This document shows positions 1 through 6,391 of a DNA stretch of 7,320 nucleotides, in pieces. A program made the translations under genes and the position numbers. Location: assembly GCA_036509215.1 (NCBI GenBank), contig DATCGA010000748.1, positions 1 through 7,320 of the forward strand. The letters run 5' to 3'. Below the pieces are notes generated by a model, which saw only the letters and a program-made list of their open reading frames with translations, was not told the DNA's origin and made no database searches. The stretch is from Trebonia sp036509215. Lineage in GTDB: Bacteria > Actinomycetota > Actinomycetes > Streptosporangiales > Streptosporangiaceae. How positions within the stretch are numbered: position 1 is the stretch's first letter; the number at the start of each line of letters is the position of its first letter.

Positions 1-522
1 CTGCAGGGGGTGGGGCTGTTCGCGAGCCTGACGGCGGTCGAGAACGTCATGATCGGCGCGACCTGCCGGGCCTCGGCCGGGTTCTGGTCGGCCCTGCTGG
101 GGCTGCCGCGCTCCAGCCGGGACGAGCGCCGGCTGCGGGCGGAGGCGTTCGAGGCGCTCGACCGGGTGGGCGCGGGCGCGGCGGCCGGCCTGCGGCCGGG
201 CGAGCTCTCCTACGGGATGCGCAAGCGGGTCGCGCTGGCCCGCGCGCTGGCCGGCCGGCCGAAGCTGCTGCTGCTCGACGAGCCCGCCAGCGGCCTCGCC
301 GAGGACGAGCTGGCCGAGCTCGGCGGCCTGATCCGCGAGCTCGCGGCGGAGACGTCCCTCGTCATCGTGGAGCACCACATGGACCTGATGATGTCGGTCT
401 GCGACTCGCTCGTCGTGCTCGACTTCGGGAAGGTCATCTCCAGCGGGTCCCCGTCGGTCATCCAGGCCGACCCGGCGGTCACGGCCGCGTACCTGGGCGT
501 GAGCGGGCCGGCCGATGTCTAG
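1..522 (+). CDS. livG: Branched-chain amino acid-type ABC transporter ATP-binding protein LivG (5' end cut by window)
   Basis: This is the C-terminal 173 residues of one of the two cytoplasmic ATPases that power a HAAT-family importer. The frame is open from the first base, so the true start lies upstream; the ATG at 10 is internal. The visible part begins at the Q-loop (Gln2, followed by the LFASLTAVENV segment typical of LivG). It then shows the LSYG form of the ABC signature (residues 69-72), Walker B LLLLDEP (89-95, catalytic Glu94) and the H-loop His in VEHHMDL (His125). LivG proteins are usually about 250 residues, so roughly 80 residues including Walker A are missing. The His-type H-loop and the LSYG signature separate it from the LivF partner downstream. 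Its stop overlaps the livF start by 8 bases, which suggests translational coupling. Family assignment is strong; the transported substrate is unknown. Confidence 0.95.
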   Translation: MQGVGLFASLTAVENVMIGATCRASAGFWSALLGLPRSSRDERRLRAEAFEALDRVGAGAAAGLRPGELSYGMRKRVALARALAGRPKLLLLDEPASGLAEDELAELGGLIRELAAETSLVIVEHHMDLMMSVCDSLVVLDFGKVISSGSPSVIQADPAVTAAYLGVSGPADV

Positions 523-1435
523 CCCGGCCGGGCCCCCGGAGGCCGCAGGTGCGCACGGGGCGGGTGGGGCTGGCGCGGGCGGGGCTGGCGCGGGCGGGGC
601 TGGCGCGGCCTCGCTTGTCATCGAGGACCTGGTGGCGGGCTACGGCGAGGTCATCGCGCTGGACAAGGTCACGATCACGGCCGGGGCGGGCACCATCACC
701 GCCGTGCTCGGCGCCAACGGGGCGGGCAAGACCACCCTGCTGCGGGCGATCAGCGGCATGGTGCGACCGCGCGGCGGCCGGGTGCTGCTGGCGGGCGCCG
801 ACCGGACCGGGCGCAGCCCGGAGGACATGGCCAGGGCCGGGATCGCGCACGTGCCCGAGGGGCAGGGCGTGATCGCCGAGCTCACCGTGGAGGAGAACCT
901 GCGGATCGGGATGATGGCGTGGCCCGGCCTGGCCCCTCGGCGGGCGGAGCGGGCGGCCGCGCTGGCCGAGGCCTACGACCGCTTCGCGGTGCTGGCCGAC
1001 CGGCGCAGGAAGCTGGCGGGCACCCTGTCCGGCGGCGAGCGGCAGATGCTGGTGATCGCGCGGGCCCTGGTCGCGCGGCCGCGGGTGCTGCTGCTTGACG
1101 AGCCCTCGCTCGGGCTCGCGCCCCGGATCATGACCCAGGTGATGGACATGGTGGTGCGGCTCAGCCGGGAGAACGGCATCACGATCGTGCTGGTCGAGCA
1201 GAACGCGCGGGCCGCGCTGGCGATCGCGGACCGGGGCGTGGTGCTCAACCTCGGCCGCGTCGTGGCCGCCGACGACGCGAAGACGCTGGCGACCGACGTC
1301 GCGCTGCGCCATCACTACCTCGGGTTCTTAGCCGGGGCGGCCCAGAAAGACCAGGGCGAACCGAGAAGGAAGAAGGGAGGAAGCGCATGGTCGAGTTCCT
1401 TCAGTTCACGCTCAGCGGGCTCAGCTTCGGGATGA
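515..1435 (+). CDS. livF: Branched-chain amino acid-type ABC transporter ATP-binding protein LivF, with atypical N- and C-terminal extensions
   Basis: This is the second ATPase of the importer and is expected to pair with LivG under the LivH/LivM permeases. Of 306 residues, the core is about 34-271. It holds Walker A GANGAGKTT (66-74), the LivF-type VPEGQ segment followed by LTVEENL (113-129), signature LSGGE (171-175), Walker B VLLLDEP (191-197, Glu196) and the LVEQNA switch region, where Gln replaces the usual H-loop His, as is normal in LivF. The family usually has about 235 residues and ends near YLG. Here an extra 32-residue Gly/Ala-rich N-terminus comes from a 15-base tandem repeat, and about 36 extra C-terminal residues follow YLGF. 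The tail starts with a TTA codon (1328-1330) and overlaps the livH ribosome site and start by 49 bases. No plausible ATG or GTG start lies between 515 and the core, so the ATG overlapping the livG stop is kept. The tail may be an artefact of a one-base indel. Confidence 0.93.
   Translation: MSSPAGPPEAAGAHGAGGAGAGGAGAGGAGAASLVIEDLVAGYGEVIALDKVTITAGAGTITAVLGANGAGKTTLLRAISGMVRPRGGRVLLAGADRTGRSPEDMARAGIAHVPEGQGVIAELTVEENLRIGMMAWPGLAPRRAERAAALAEAYDRFAVLADRRRKLAGTLSGGERQMLVIARALVARPRVLLLDEPSLGLAPRIMTQVMDMVVRLSRENGITIVLVEQNARAALAIADRGVVLNLGRVVAADDAKTLATDVALRHHYLGFLAGAAQKDQGEPRRKKGGSAWSSSFSSRSAGSASG
566..610 (+). repeat. 15-bp tandem repeat, three copies, inside the livF 5' end
   Basis: The unit GGGGCTGGCGCGGGC occurs exactly at 566-580 and 581-595. 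A third copy at 596-610 differs at one base. Since 15 is a multiple of three, copy-number change would keep the reading frame. The repeat encodes repeated Gly-Ala-Gly-Gly-Ala and gives a flexible linker-like N-terminus that LivF proteins normally lack. Confidence 0.9.
1375..1380 (+). promoter_or_regulatory. Strong ribosome binding site for livH
   Basis: GGGAGG lies six bases before the livH ATG, in a purine-rich stretch from about 1363 to 1382. It is the best Shine-Dalgarno match in the window and fixes the livH start at 1387. It lies inside the extended livF frame, which suggests that the livF tail may not be a selected coding sequence. Confidence 0.8.
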
Positions 1436-2274
1436 TCTACGCCGCGATAGCCCTGTCCCTGGTGCTGATCTGGCGGGGCACCCGGCTGCTGAACTTCGCG
1501 CAGGGCGGGATGGCGATGTTCACCACCTACATCGCGTTCGAGGTCATCCGGCACACCGGCTCCTACTGGGCCGGCTTCGCGGTCGCGCTCGCGGCCGGGG
1601 TCGTGCTCGGCGCCGCCGCCGAGCTGGCGGTCGTCCGCCCCGCGCTCGGCAAGCCCGAGCTCAACGCCGTGATCATCACGATCGGGCTGCTGATCCTGCT
1701 CGAGGGGCTGGCCGGGATCTTCTACGGCGGGCAGTTCCGGTCGTTCCCGGCCGCGTTCTCGGTCATCGGGCTGCGGGCCGGCTCGACCCCGCTCGGCGTG
1801 TCGCGGTTCGACGTGTTCGTGGCGCTGGCCGTGCTGGCGGCCACGCTGCTGCTGGCGGCCGGGTTCCGGTACACCAGCGCCGGGCTGCGGATGCGGGCGG
1901 CGGCGTTCAACGCCACCGTCGCCCGGCTGTCCGGCATCCGGGTCGCGCGGGTGATCACCGTCGGCTGGGCGCTGGCGGGCCTGCTCGGGGCGCTGGCGGG
2001 GGTGCTCGTCACCCCGTCGACGTTCCTGTACCCCAACAGCATGGACTCGATCTTCGTCTTCGGCTTCACCGCGGCGGTGATCGGCGGCCTCGACAGCCCC
2101 CTCGGCGCGGTCGTCGGCGGGCTGCTGCTCGGCGTCGTGCTCAGCTACGCGGGCGGCTACCTGGGCTCGCAGGGCTCTGACCTGACGGCGCTGGTCGCGC
2201 TGGGCATCCTCGTCGTGGTGCTGATGCTGCGGCCGGACGGGATCTTCTCCGGCGCGCGGGTGCGGCGAGTATGA
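1387..2274 (+). CDS. livH: Branched-chain amino acid-type ABC transporter permease LivH
   Basis: This is one of the two integral membrane subunits that form the translocation path of the importer. At 295 residues it matches the family length. It is strongly hydrophobic throughout, with about eight predicted membrane segments. Family hallmarks are the LNFAQGGMAM motif after the first segment (35-44), the cytoplasmic coupling-helix loop resembling an EAA loop (GLRMRAAAFNATVARLSGI, 166-184), the VIGGLDSPLGAVVGG motif (231-245) and the end motif LRPDGIF (281-287). The start is set by the GGGAGG site six bases upstream. The stop overlaps the livM start as ATGA, so the two permeases are probably made in equal amounts. 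Membrane-segment count is by eye; family assignment is firm. Confidence 0.95.
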   Translation: MVEFLQFTLSGLSFGMIYAAIALSLVLIWRGTRLLNFAQGGMAMFTTYIAFEVIRHTGSYWAGFAVALAAGVVLGAAAELAVVRPALGKPELNAVIITIGLLILLEGLAGIFYGGQFRSFPAAFSVIGLRAGSTPLGVSRFDVFVALAVLAATLLLAAGFRYTSAGLRMRAAAFNATVARLSGIRVARVITVGWALAGLLGALAGVLVTPSTFLYPNSMDSIFVFGFTAAVIGGLDSPLGAVVGGLLLGVVLSYAGGYLGSQGSDLTALVALGILVVVLMLRPDGIFSGARVRRV

Positions 2275-3323
2275 CCACCCGGTCGACGCCCCGCGTCCTC
2301 GGCGCCGCGCTCGCCGCGGCGGCGCTGATCGTGATCCTCTCGATCAAGCTCAACTCGTTCAGGGACTACCAGATCGCGGAGATCGCGATCGAGGTGACGG
2401 CGGTCGCCGGGCTCACGATCCTGACCGGGCTGAGCGGGCAGATCTCGCTCGGCAACGGGGCCTTCATGGCGGTCGGCGCGTACACCACGGCGCTGCTGCT
2501 GCTCCACCTCAACTGGCCGTGGGTCGCCGTGCTGGTGCTGGCGGCGGTGATCACGGCCGCCGCCGGGGCGGTGGTGGGGGTGGCCGCGGCCAGGCTGCAC
2601 GGCCCCTACCTGGCCGGCGCGACGCTGCTGCTCGGGGTGGCGCTGCCCTCGGTCGCGTACGCCTACACCGGGTTCTTCGGCGGCGACCAGGGCCTCGACG
2701 TCAACTTCACCACGCCCGCCTTCCTCGGCCTGAACTTCCCGCTGACCCGGTGGGAGGCGTGGGTCTGCTCGGCGGCGGCGCTGGTCACGCTGGTGCTGCT
2801 GGCGAACCTGGGCCGCAGCCGGGTCGGCCGCAGCTGGCGCGCGGTCCGCGACGACGAGGTGGCGGCCGCGCTGGCGGGGGTCAACGTGGCCGCCGCGCGG
2901 GTCCTCGCGTTCGTGGTCAGCGCCGCCTGCGCCGGGCTGGCGGGCGGGCTCCTGGCGATCGTCACCGGGCTGGTCGCGCCGGGGGCGTTCACCATCACGC
3001 TGTCGATCGCGCTGCTGACCGCGGCCGTGATCGGCGGCCTCGGCACCCTGCCCGGCGCGGTCTGGGGAAGCCTGGTGATCGTCCTGGTGCCGACCTACGC
3101 CACCGACGTGGCCACCAGCCACGGCCTGTCGAGCTCGGTCGCCTCCAACATCCCGCTCGCCGCCTACGGCGCGGTGCTGATCGTGGTCATGCTCATCTTC
3201 CCGCAGGGCATCCAGGGCGCGGTGCGATGGGCGCTCGGCCTGTTCGGGATTTCGGCCGGCCCCGGCTGGCGCTCCGCAGACGTGTCATCGGTCCAACCCC
3301 ATGAAAAGGAAGGCACTCAATGA
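2271..3323 (+). CDS. livM: Branched-chain amino acid-type ABC transporter permease LivM
   Basis: This is the second membrane permease of the importer and the expected partner of LivH. It has 350 residues, within the usual range. The LivM hallmark LTGLSGQISLGNGAFMAVGA lies at 51-70, followed by RLHGPYLAGATLLLG (108-122). The coupling loop GRSWRAVRDDEVAAALAGVNV spans 186-206, and the VIGGLGTLPGAVWGS motif spans 253-267. The rest alternates hydrophobic segments with short loops. About 35 hydrophilic residues (from 316) extend past the last membrane segment; the last codons include the receptor's ribosome site, which explains their composition. It overlaps livH by four bases at its start and the receptor gene by four bases at its end, both as ATGA. 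No frameshift or missing motif was seen. Confidence 0.95.
   Translation: MTTRSTPRVLGAALAAAALIVILSIKLNSFRDYQIAEIAIEVTAVAGLTILTGLSGQISLGNGAFMAVGAYTTALLLLHLNWPWVAVLVLAAVITAAAGAVVGVAAARLHGPYLAGATLLLGVALPSVAYAYTGFFGGDQGLDVNFTTPAFLGLNFPLTRWEAWVCSAAALVTLVLLANLGRSRVGRSWRAVRDDEVAAALAGVNVAAARVLAFVVSAACAGLAGGLLAIVTGLVAPGAFTITLSIALLTAAVIGGLGTLPGAVWGSLVIVLVPTYATDVATSHGLSSSVASNIPLAAYGAVLIVVMLIFPQGIQGAVRWALGLFGISAGPGWRSADVSSVQPHEKEGTQ
3306..3313 (+). promoter_or_regulatory. Ribosome binding site for the receptor lipoprotein gene
   Basis: AAGGAAGG lies six bases before the ATG at 3320, inside the last codons of livM. It supports the ATGA-overlap start and suggests strong separate initiation. This fits the usual need for more receptor than permease in such importers. 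Confidence 0.75.
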
Positions 3324-4690
3324 AGAGATCGAACCGGCTCCGCGTGCCCGCGCTCGCCGTCATGGCGGCGGCCGCGCTGGCCGTCGCCGCCTGCTCCTCT
3401 AACTCAAGTCCGACCCCTGTCACCGGCTCAAGCTCCACCTCGAGCGCGACCGGCAGCGCGAACGCGCCGCTGACCGCGTCCGCCCCCGGCATCACCGCGA
3501 CCTCGATCCTCATCGGCAGCCACCAGCCGCTGACCGGGCCCGCCGCGCCCGGCTACAGCGAGATCGCCCCCGCCTCGGCCGCCTACTTCGCCTACGTCAA
3601 CGCGCACGGCGGCGTCTACGGCCGCGACATCAACTACAAGTACCTCGACGACGGCTACAACCCGACCACGACCGCCACGGTCGTGCGCCAGCTCGTGCTG
3701 CAGAACAACGTGTACGGGATCTTCGACGGCCTCGGCACCCCGACCCACCTGGCGGTGGAGAGCTTCCTCAACGCGCAGAAGGTGCCCGACGTGTTCGTCG
3801 CGTCCGGCTGCAACTGCTGGGACCAGCCGACGGCCGACCCGGAGACGTTCGGCTGGCAGCTCGACTACATCCGCGAGGGGAAGATCCTCGGGCAGTACAT
3901 CGCCCAGCACTTCAAGGGCAAGAAGATCGGCTACTTCTACCAGGACGACGAGTTCGGCATGGACGGGGTCAAGGGCCTCGACTACGAGATCCCGAAGTCG
4001 ATGGTGGTCAGCCGGCAGAGCTACGTGGACACCAACGTCAACGTGGCGCCGCAGGTCGCGGCGCTGCGCGCGTCCGGCGCCCAGGTGGTCGTCTCGTTCT
4101 CCATTCCCGCCTTCACCGCGCTGCTGAAGCTGACCAGCCTCAAGCTCGGCTTCAGCCCGACCCTCGTGGTCAGCAACGTCGGCTCCGACCCGATCACGCT
4201 GTCCGGGCTGCTCGAGTCGTTCGCGAAGCAGGGCGGCGCGACCGTCAACGGCAACTCGCTCACCAACGGGATGATCACCGACAGCTACGCGCCGTCGCTC
4301 GGCTCCGCCAGCAACAGCTGGATCGCGCTGTTCAAGAAGGTGCACGACCAGTACGACGCCAAGGCGCCGTTCGACGGCAACGTGCTCTACGGCATGGGCG
4401 TGGCCTACACGTTCGTGCAGGCGATGCTCAAGGCGGGCCGGAACCCGACCCGGGCCGACCTGGTCAACGCGATCAACGCCGGCCTGCCGCAGGGTCCGCT
4501 GGTCGCCCCCTATGCTTACTCCATGACCGACCACGATGGTGTCACCGGCGCGTACATCGGTGTCATCAACAACGGTGCGCTCACCCCGGAGGGACCGGTC
4601 CTCGTCACCGACGCCTCCGCCACCGGGGCGATCACCCCCTATACCCCCGCCCAGCCCGCGGCGCCGGCCAGCGGCATCCCCGCGCCCTGA
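3320..4690 (+). CDS. LivK-like ABC transporter substrate-binding lipoprotein (type 1 periplasmic-binding fold)
   Basis: This is the extracellular receptor that captures the solute and delivers it to LivH/LivM. The N-terminus has a positively charged start, a hydrophobic stretch (9-23) and a lipobox VAAC with the lipid-modified Cys25. A Ser/Thr-rich linker (26-50) would hold the domain away from the membrane. From about 61 it matches the receptor-ligand-binding (Peripla_BP_6) pattern: SILIGSHQPLTGPAAPG, then AYFAYVNAHGGVYGRDINYKYLDDGYNP, then the second-lobe start KKIGYFYQDDEFGMDG (201-216). C164 and C166 form a CNCW motif near the hinge. The C-terminus is Pro/Ala-rich. At 456 residues it is longer than E. 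coli LivK (about 370) but normal for actinobacterial members. The substrate could be branched-chain or other amino acids, amides or aromatic acids, so no gene symbol is given. Confidence 0.93.
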   Translation: MKRSNRLRVPALAVMAAAALAVAACSSNSSPTPVTGSSSTSSATGSANAPLTASAPGITATSILIGSHQPLTGPAAPGYSEIAPASAAYFAYVNAHGGVYGRDINYKYLDDGYNPTTTATVVRQLVLQNNVYGIFDGLGTPTHLAVESFLNAQKVPDVFVASGCNCWDQPTADPETFGWQLDYIREGKILGQYIAQHFKGKKIGYFYQDDEFGMDGVKGLDYEIPKSMVVSRQSYVDTNVNVAPQVAALRASGAQVVVSFSIPAFTALLKLTSLKLGFSPTLVVSNVGSDPITLSGLLESFAKQGGATVNGNSLTNGMITDSYAPSLGSASNSWIALFKKVHDQYDAKAPFDGNVLYGMGVAYTFVQAMLKAGRNPTRADLVNAINAGLPQGPLVAPYAYSMTDHDGVTGAYIGVINNGALTPEGPVLVTDASATGAITPYTPAQPAAPASGIPAP

Positions 4691-4711
4691 CCCCTTGCCG
4701 ATGAACCACGC

Positions 4712-5410
4712 ATGACAACCGATGAGCGGCCGCCGGCAGAGCGCCTGCTGGCGGCCGCCGAGGAACTGTTCGGCGAGCGCAGTTACGGCCGGACGACGGT
4801 GGCCGACATCTGCGCGCGGGCCGGCATGGCGACCGGCAGCTTCTACGCGTACTTCGACTCCAAGTCGGAGATCTTCGCGGCCGTGGTCCGGACCATCAAC
4901 CGGGACCTCCGCCGGGCGATGGCGATGGCAGTCGAGCAGGCGGAAGACGGCCAGCGGGCGCGGGAGCGGGCCTGTTTCCGCGCGTTCTTCGACATGGTCT
5001 CGAAGCGGCCGTGGATCGACCGGATCGTGCGCGAGTCCGAGTTCGTCGCGCCGGGGCTGTTCCGCGAGTACTACGAGCAGCTGGCCCGGGGGTACGCCCG
5101 CGGCGTGCGCGTCGCCCAGCTCGCCGGGGAGGTCGACGCCCGCTACGACCCCGAGGTCATCGCCTACGTCTACACCGGCATCGGCAACTTCGTGGGCATG
5201 CGCTGGGCCGACTGGACGGCGGGCGGGCGCGTCCCCGATGACGTGCTCGACGACGTGCTCGAGCTCTTCGCCCGGGGACTCGCCCCGGGCAGGTCGCAGT
5301 CAACCCCGTTAGCTCGAACGGGCCGTTGCTTCGCCCCGGGTCTCCGGTATCTCCGGCCGGGTTGGTGGAGCCGGGGTCCGTTCGGAAAACTGATTTTGAT
5401 CTTCTGCTAG
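4712..5410 (+). CDS. TetR-family transcriptional regulator with atypical C-terminal tail
   Basis: This is a cytoplasmic DNA-binding repressor-type protein of 232 residues. The TetR helix-turn-helix spans about 12-57: LLAAAEELFGERSYGRTTVADICARAG, then the recognition-helix and boundary pattern MATGSFYAYFDSKSEIF. The rest (about 60-190) is the helical ligand-binding and dimer domain, too variable to predict a ligand. It starts 21 bases after the receptor gene, so it is probably cotranscribed with the importer and may control it. The start has no clear Shine-Dalgarno site. TetR proteins of this kind usually end near the LFARGLAP helix (185-192). The last 33 or so residues, from the TTA codon at 5309-5311, have unusual codon and residue composition and run through a hairpin. 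They are probably read-through of an intergenic region or the result of a one-base indel in the CCCC run at about 5304-5307. Confidence 0.9.
   Translation: MTTDERPPAERLLAAAEELFGERSYGRTTVADICARAGMATGSFYAYFDSKSEIFAAVVRTINRDLRRAMAMAVEQAEDGQRARERACFRAFFDMVSKRPWIDRIVRESEFVAPGLFREYYEQLARGYARGVRVAQLAGEVDARYDPEVIAYVYTGIGNFVGMRWADWTAGGRVPDDVLDDVLELFARGLAPGRSQSTPLARTGRCFAPGLRYLRPGWWSRGPFGKLILIFC
5334..5376. terminator. Candidate terminator hairpin between convergent tetR and lysR
   Basis: CCCCGG (5334-5339) and CTCC (5342-5345), separated by a 2-base bulge, can pair with GGAG (5367-5370) and CCGGGG (5371-5376). This gives a ten-pair stem with a loop of about 21 bases. No T-run follows directly; a T-rich stretch begins about 18 bases later on the plus strand (TTTTGATCTTCT). 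Actinomycete terminators often lack a U tract, so a bidirectional role for the two converging genes is plausible but unproven. Confidence 0.4.
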
Positions 5411-6306
5411 TCGTCCCTGGAGAGTCCCCGCGCTGCCTCCTGCAGGGCCGCGCGCACCGCGACCACCGACGGGCGGGCGCTGGTTGACCGGCGGGCGGCG
5501 GTGAAGACCGTGCGCCGGGGCCCGCCGGGGAGGTCGATGAGGCGGACCGACGGGTGCGGCCGGCCCTGCCACATCAGCCCCGGCATCAGCGCGACCGCGT
5601 TGCCTGAGGCGATCAGCGCCACGTGCACCTGCAGGTCGGCGGTCTCGTAGCGGACGTCGGGGTCGAACCCGGCCTGGCGGCAGGCCTGCTCCGCGTAGTG
5701 CCGGGAGGCGGCGCCGTGCGGCTCGGCCACCCACGGCACGTCGGCCGCGTCGGCCAGCGTCTTGATGCCGTCCCACTCGACCGGCACCGCCAGCCGGATC
5801 GTGTCCTGCACCAGCGCGTCGCGGTCGAGCTCGTGATGCCAGGGGGCGGCGTGGCCGGGGTACTGCTCGGCCACCGCCAGGTCGAAGTCGCGGGCGAAGG
5901 TCTCGAGCAGCGCCGTCTCCGGTTCGCGCTGGGTCACCGTGAGCCGCAGGCCGCTGCGTTCGCGCAACTGCGCCAGCGCGCGCGGGATCAGGGCCAGCGC
6001 GGCCGACTGGAAGATCGCCAGCCGGACGGAGCCGACCGGTTCGTTGACCGACGCGAGGACGTGCGATTCGGCCAGCTCGAGGCGCTGCAGGATCGCCTCG
6101 GTGTGCTCGACCAGGATCTCGGCGTGCGGGGTCAGCTGCACGCCCCGGCCCGACTTGATCAGCAGCGGCAGGCCGACCTCGCGCTCGAGCTGGGTGAGCT
6201 GCTGCGACACCGACGAGGGGCTCTGGTGCAGCGCGTCCGCGACCGCCGCCAGGCTGCCGCGGACCGACAATTCGCGCAGCAGCCGCAGCCTTCGCACGTC
6301 CCACAT
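5407..6306 (-). CDS. LysR-family transcriptional regulator, divergent from putA
   Basis: This is a typical LysR protein of 299 residues, the usual family length. The N-terminal winged helix-turn-helix covers about 5-62 (LRLLRELSVRGSLAAVADAL, then SSVSQQLTQLEREVGLPLL and the wing GRGVQLTPHAE). A linker helix follows (about 64-88). The C-terminal effector domain from about 92 has the two-lobed type 2 binding-protein fold (VGSVRLAIFQSAALALIPRAL at its start, DFDLAVAEQ later). It is transcribed away from putA across a 101-base gap with two T-N11-A dyads, so it likely binds there, activates putA and represses itself. Proline or a breakdown product as effector is inference. Its stop TAG and the tetR stop TAG share the palindrome CTAG (5407-5410). 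No strong Shine-Dalgarno site precedes the ATG (complement of 6304-6306); GGGCGGG is the nearest purine-rich stretch. Confidence 0.94.
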   Translation of the reverse strand: MWDVRRLRLLRELSVRGSLAAVADALHQSPSSVSQQLTQLEREVGLPLLIKSGRGVQLTPHAEILVEHTEAILQRLELAESHVLASVNEPVGSVRLAIFQSAALALIPRALAQLRERSGLRLTVTQREPETALLETFARDFDLAVAEQYPGHAAPWHHELDRDALVQDTIRLAVPVEWDGIKTLADAADVPWVAEPHGAASRHYAEQACRQAGFDPDVRYETADLQVHVALIASGNAVALMPGLMWQGRPHPSVRLIDLPGGPRRTVFTAARRSTSARPSVVAVRAALQEAARGLSRDD

Positions 6307-6335
6307 GGCGCCCGCCCGTTCGGTTCGTCAATCCA

Positions 6336-6348
6336 TCGGTAAAACCGA
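6336..6348. promoter_or_regulatory. Putative LysR operator 1 (perfect T-N11-A dyad)
   Basis: TCGGTAAAACCGA is a perfect 5-3-5 inverted repeat with the T-N11-A form typical of LysR-family recognition sites. A further inverted pair, TTCGTC (6324-6329) and GACGAA (6347-6352), brackets it. It is nearer the lysR start and would suit the high-affinity recognition site. Binding by the adjacent LysR is inference. Confidence 0.55.
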
Positions 6349-6378
6349 CGAATACGCGTTAGAAAAGATCACTTTACC

Positions 6379-6391
6379 TAACCAGTGGTCA
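6379..6391. promoter_or_regulatory. Putative LysR operator 2 (imperfect T-N11-A dyad)
   Basis: TAACCAGTGGTCA is an imperfect 5-3-5 inverted repeat (four of five pairs), also T-N11-A, with an ACCA-G-TGGT core. Its centre is 43 bases from the first dyad, about four helical turns, so both could be bound on one face of the DNA. It is close to the putA start and would suit an activation site. Confidence 0.4.

Noticed and set aside
479..1315. Long minus-strand frame of 278 residues opposite livF
   Set aside because: It is Arg/His/Gly/Pro-rich low-complexity sequence with no recognisable fold, lying exactly opposite a gene with all ABC ATPase motifs. It is a high-GC antisense shadow.
2157..3122. 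Long minus-strand frame of 321 residues opposite livM
   Set aside because: It is a shadow of livM codon bias: highly charged, repetitive composition with no domain, opposite a clear permease.
3428..4534. Minus-strand frame of 368 residues opposite the receptor gene
   Set aside because: Composition is Val/Arg/Glu/Gly/Asp-biased without motifs, and the plus strand encodes a clear lipoprotein receptor.
5317..5327. Small palindrome AACGG-G-CCGTT as a possible operator or terminator stem
   Set aside because: Five pairs with a one-base centre is expected by chance in such GC-rich DNA and it is not in a promoter position.
5309..6331. Minus-strand frame of 340 residues overlapping lysR in another frame
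   Set aside because: It is Arg/Ala/Gly/Pro-rich nonsense in a shifted frame; the 299-residue frame carries the full LysR domain pattern.
6326..6331. TTGACG on the minus strand as a -35 box for lysR
   Set aside because: It lies only about 20 bases before the lysR ATG, so a promoter using it would start transcription at or inside the gene.
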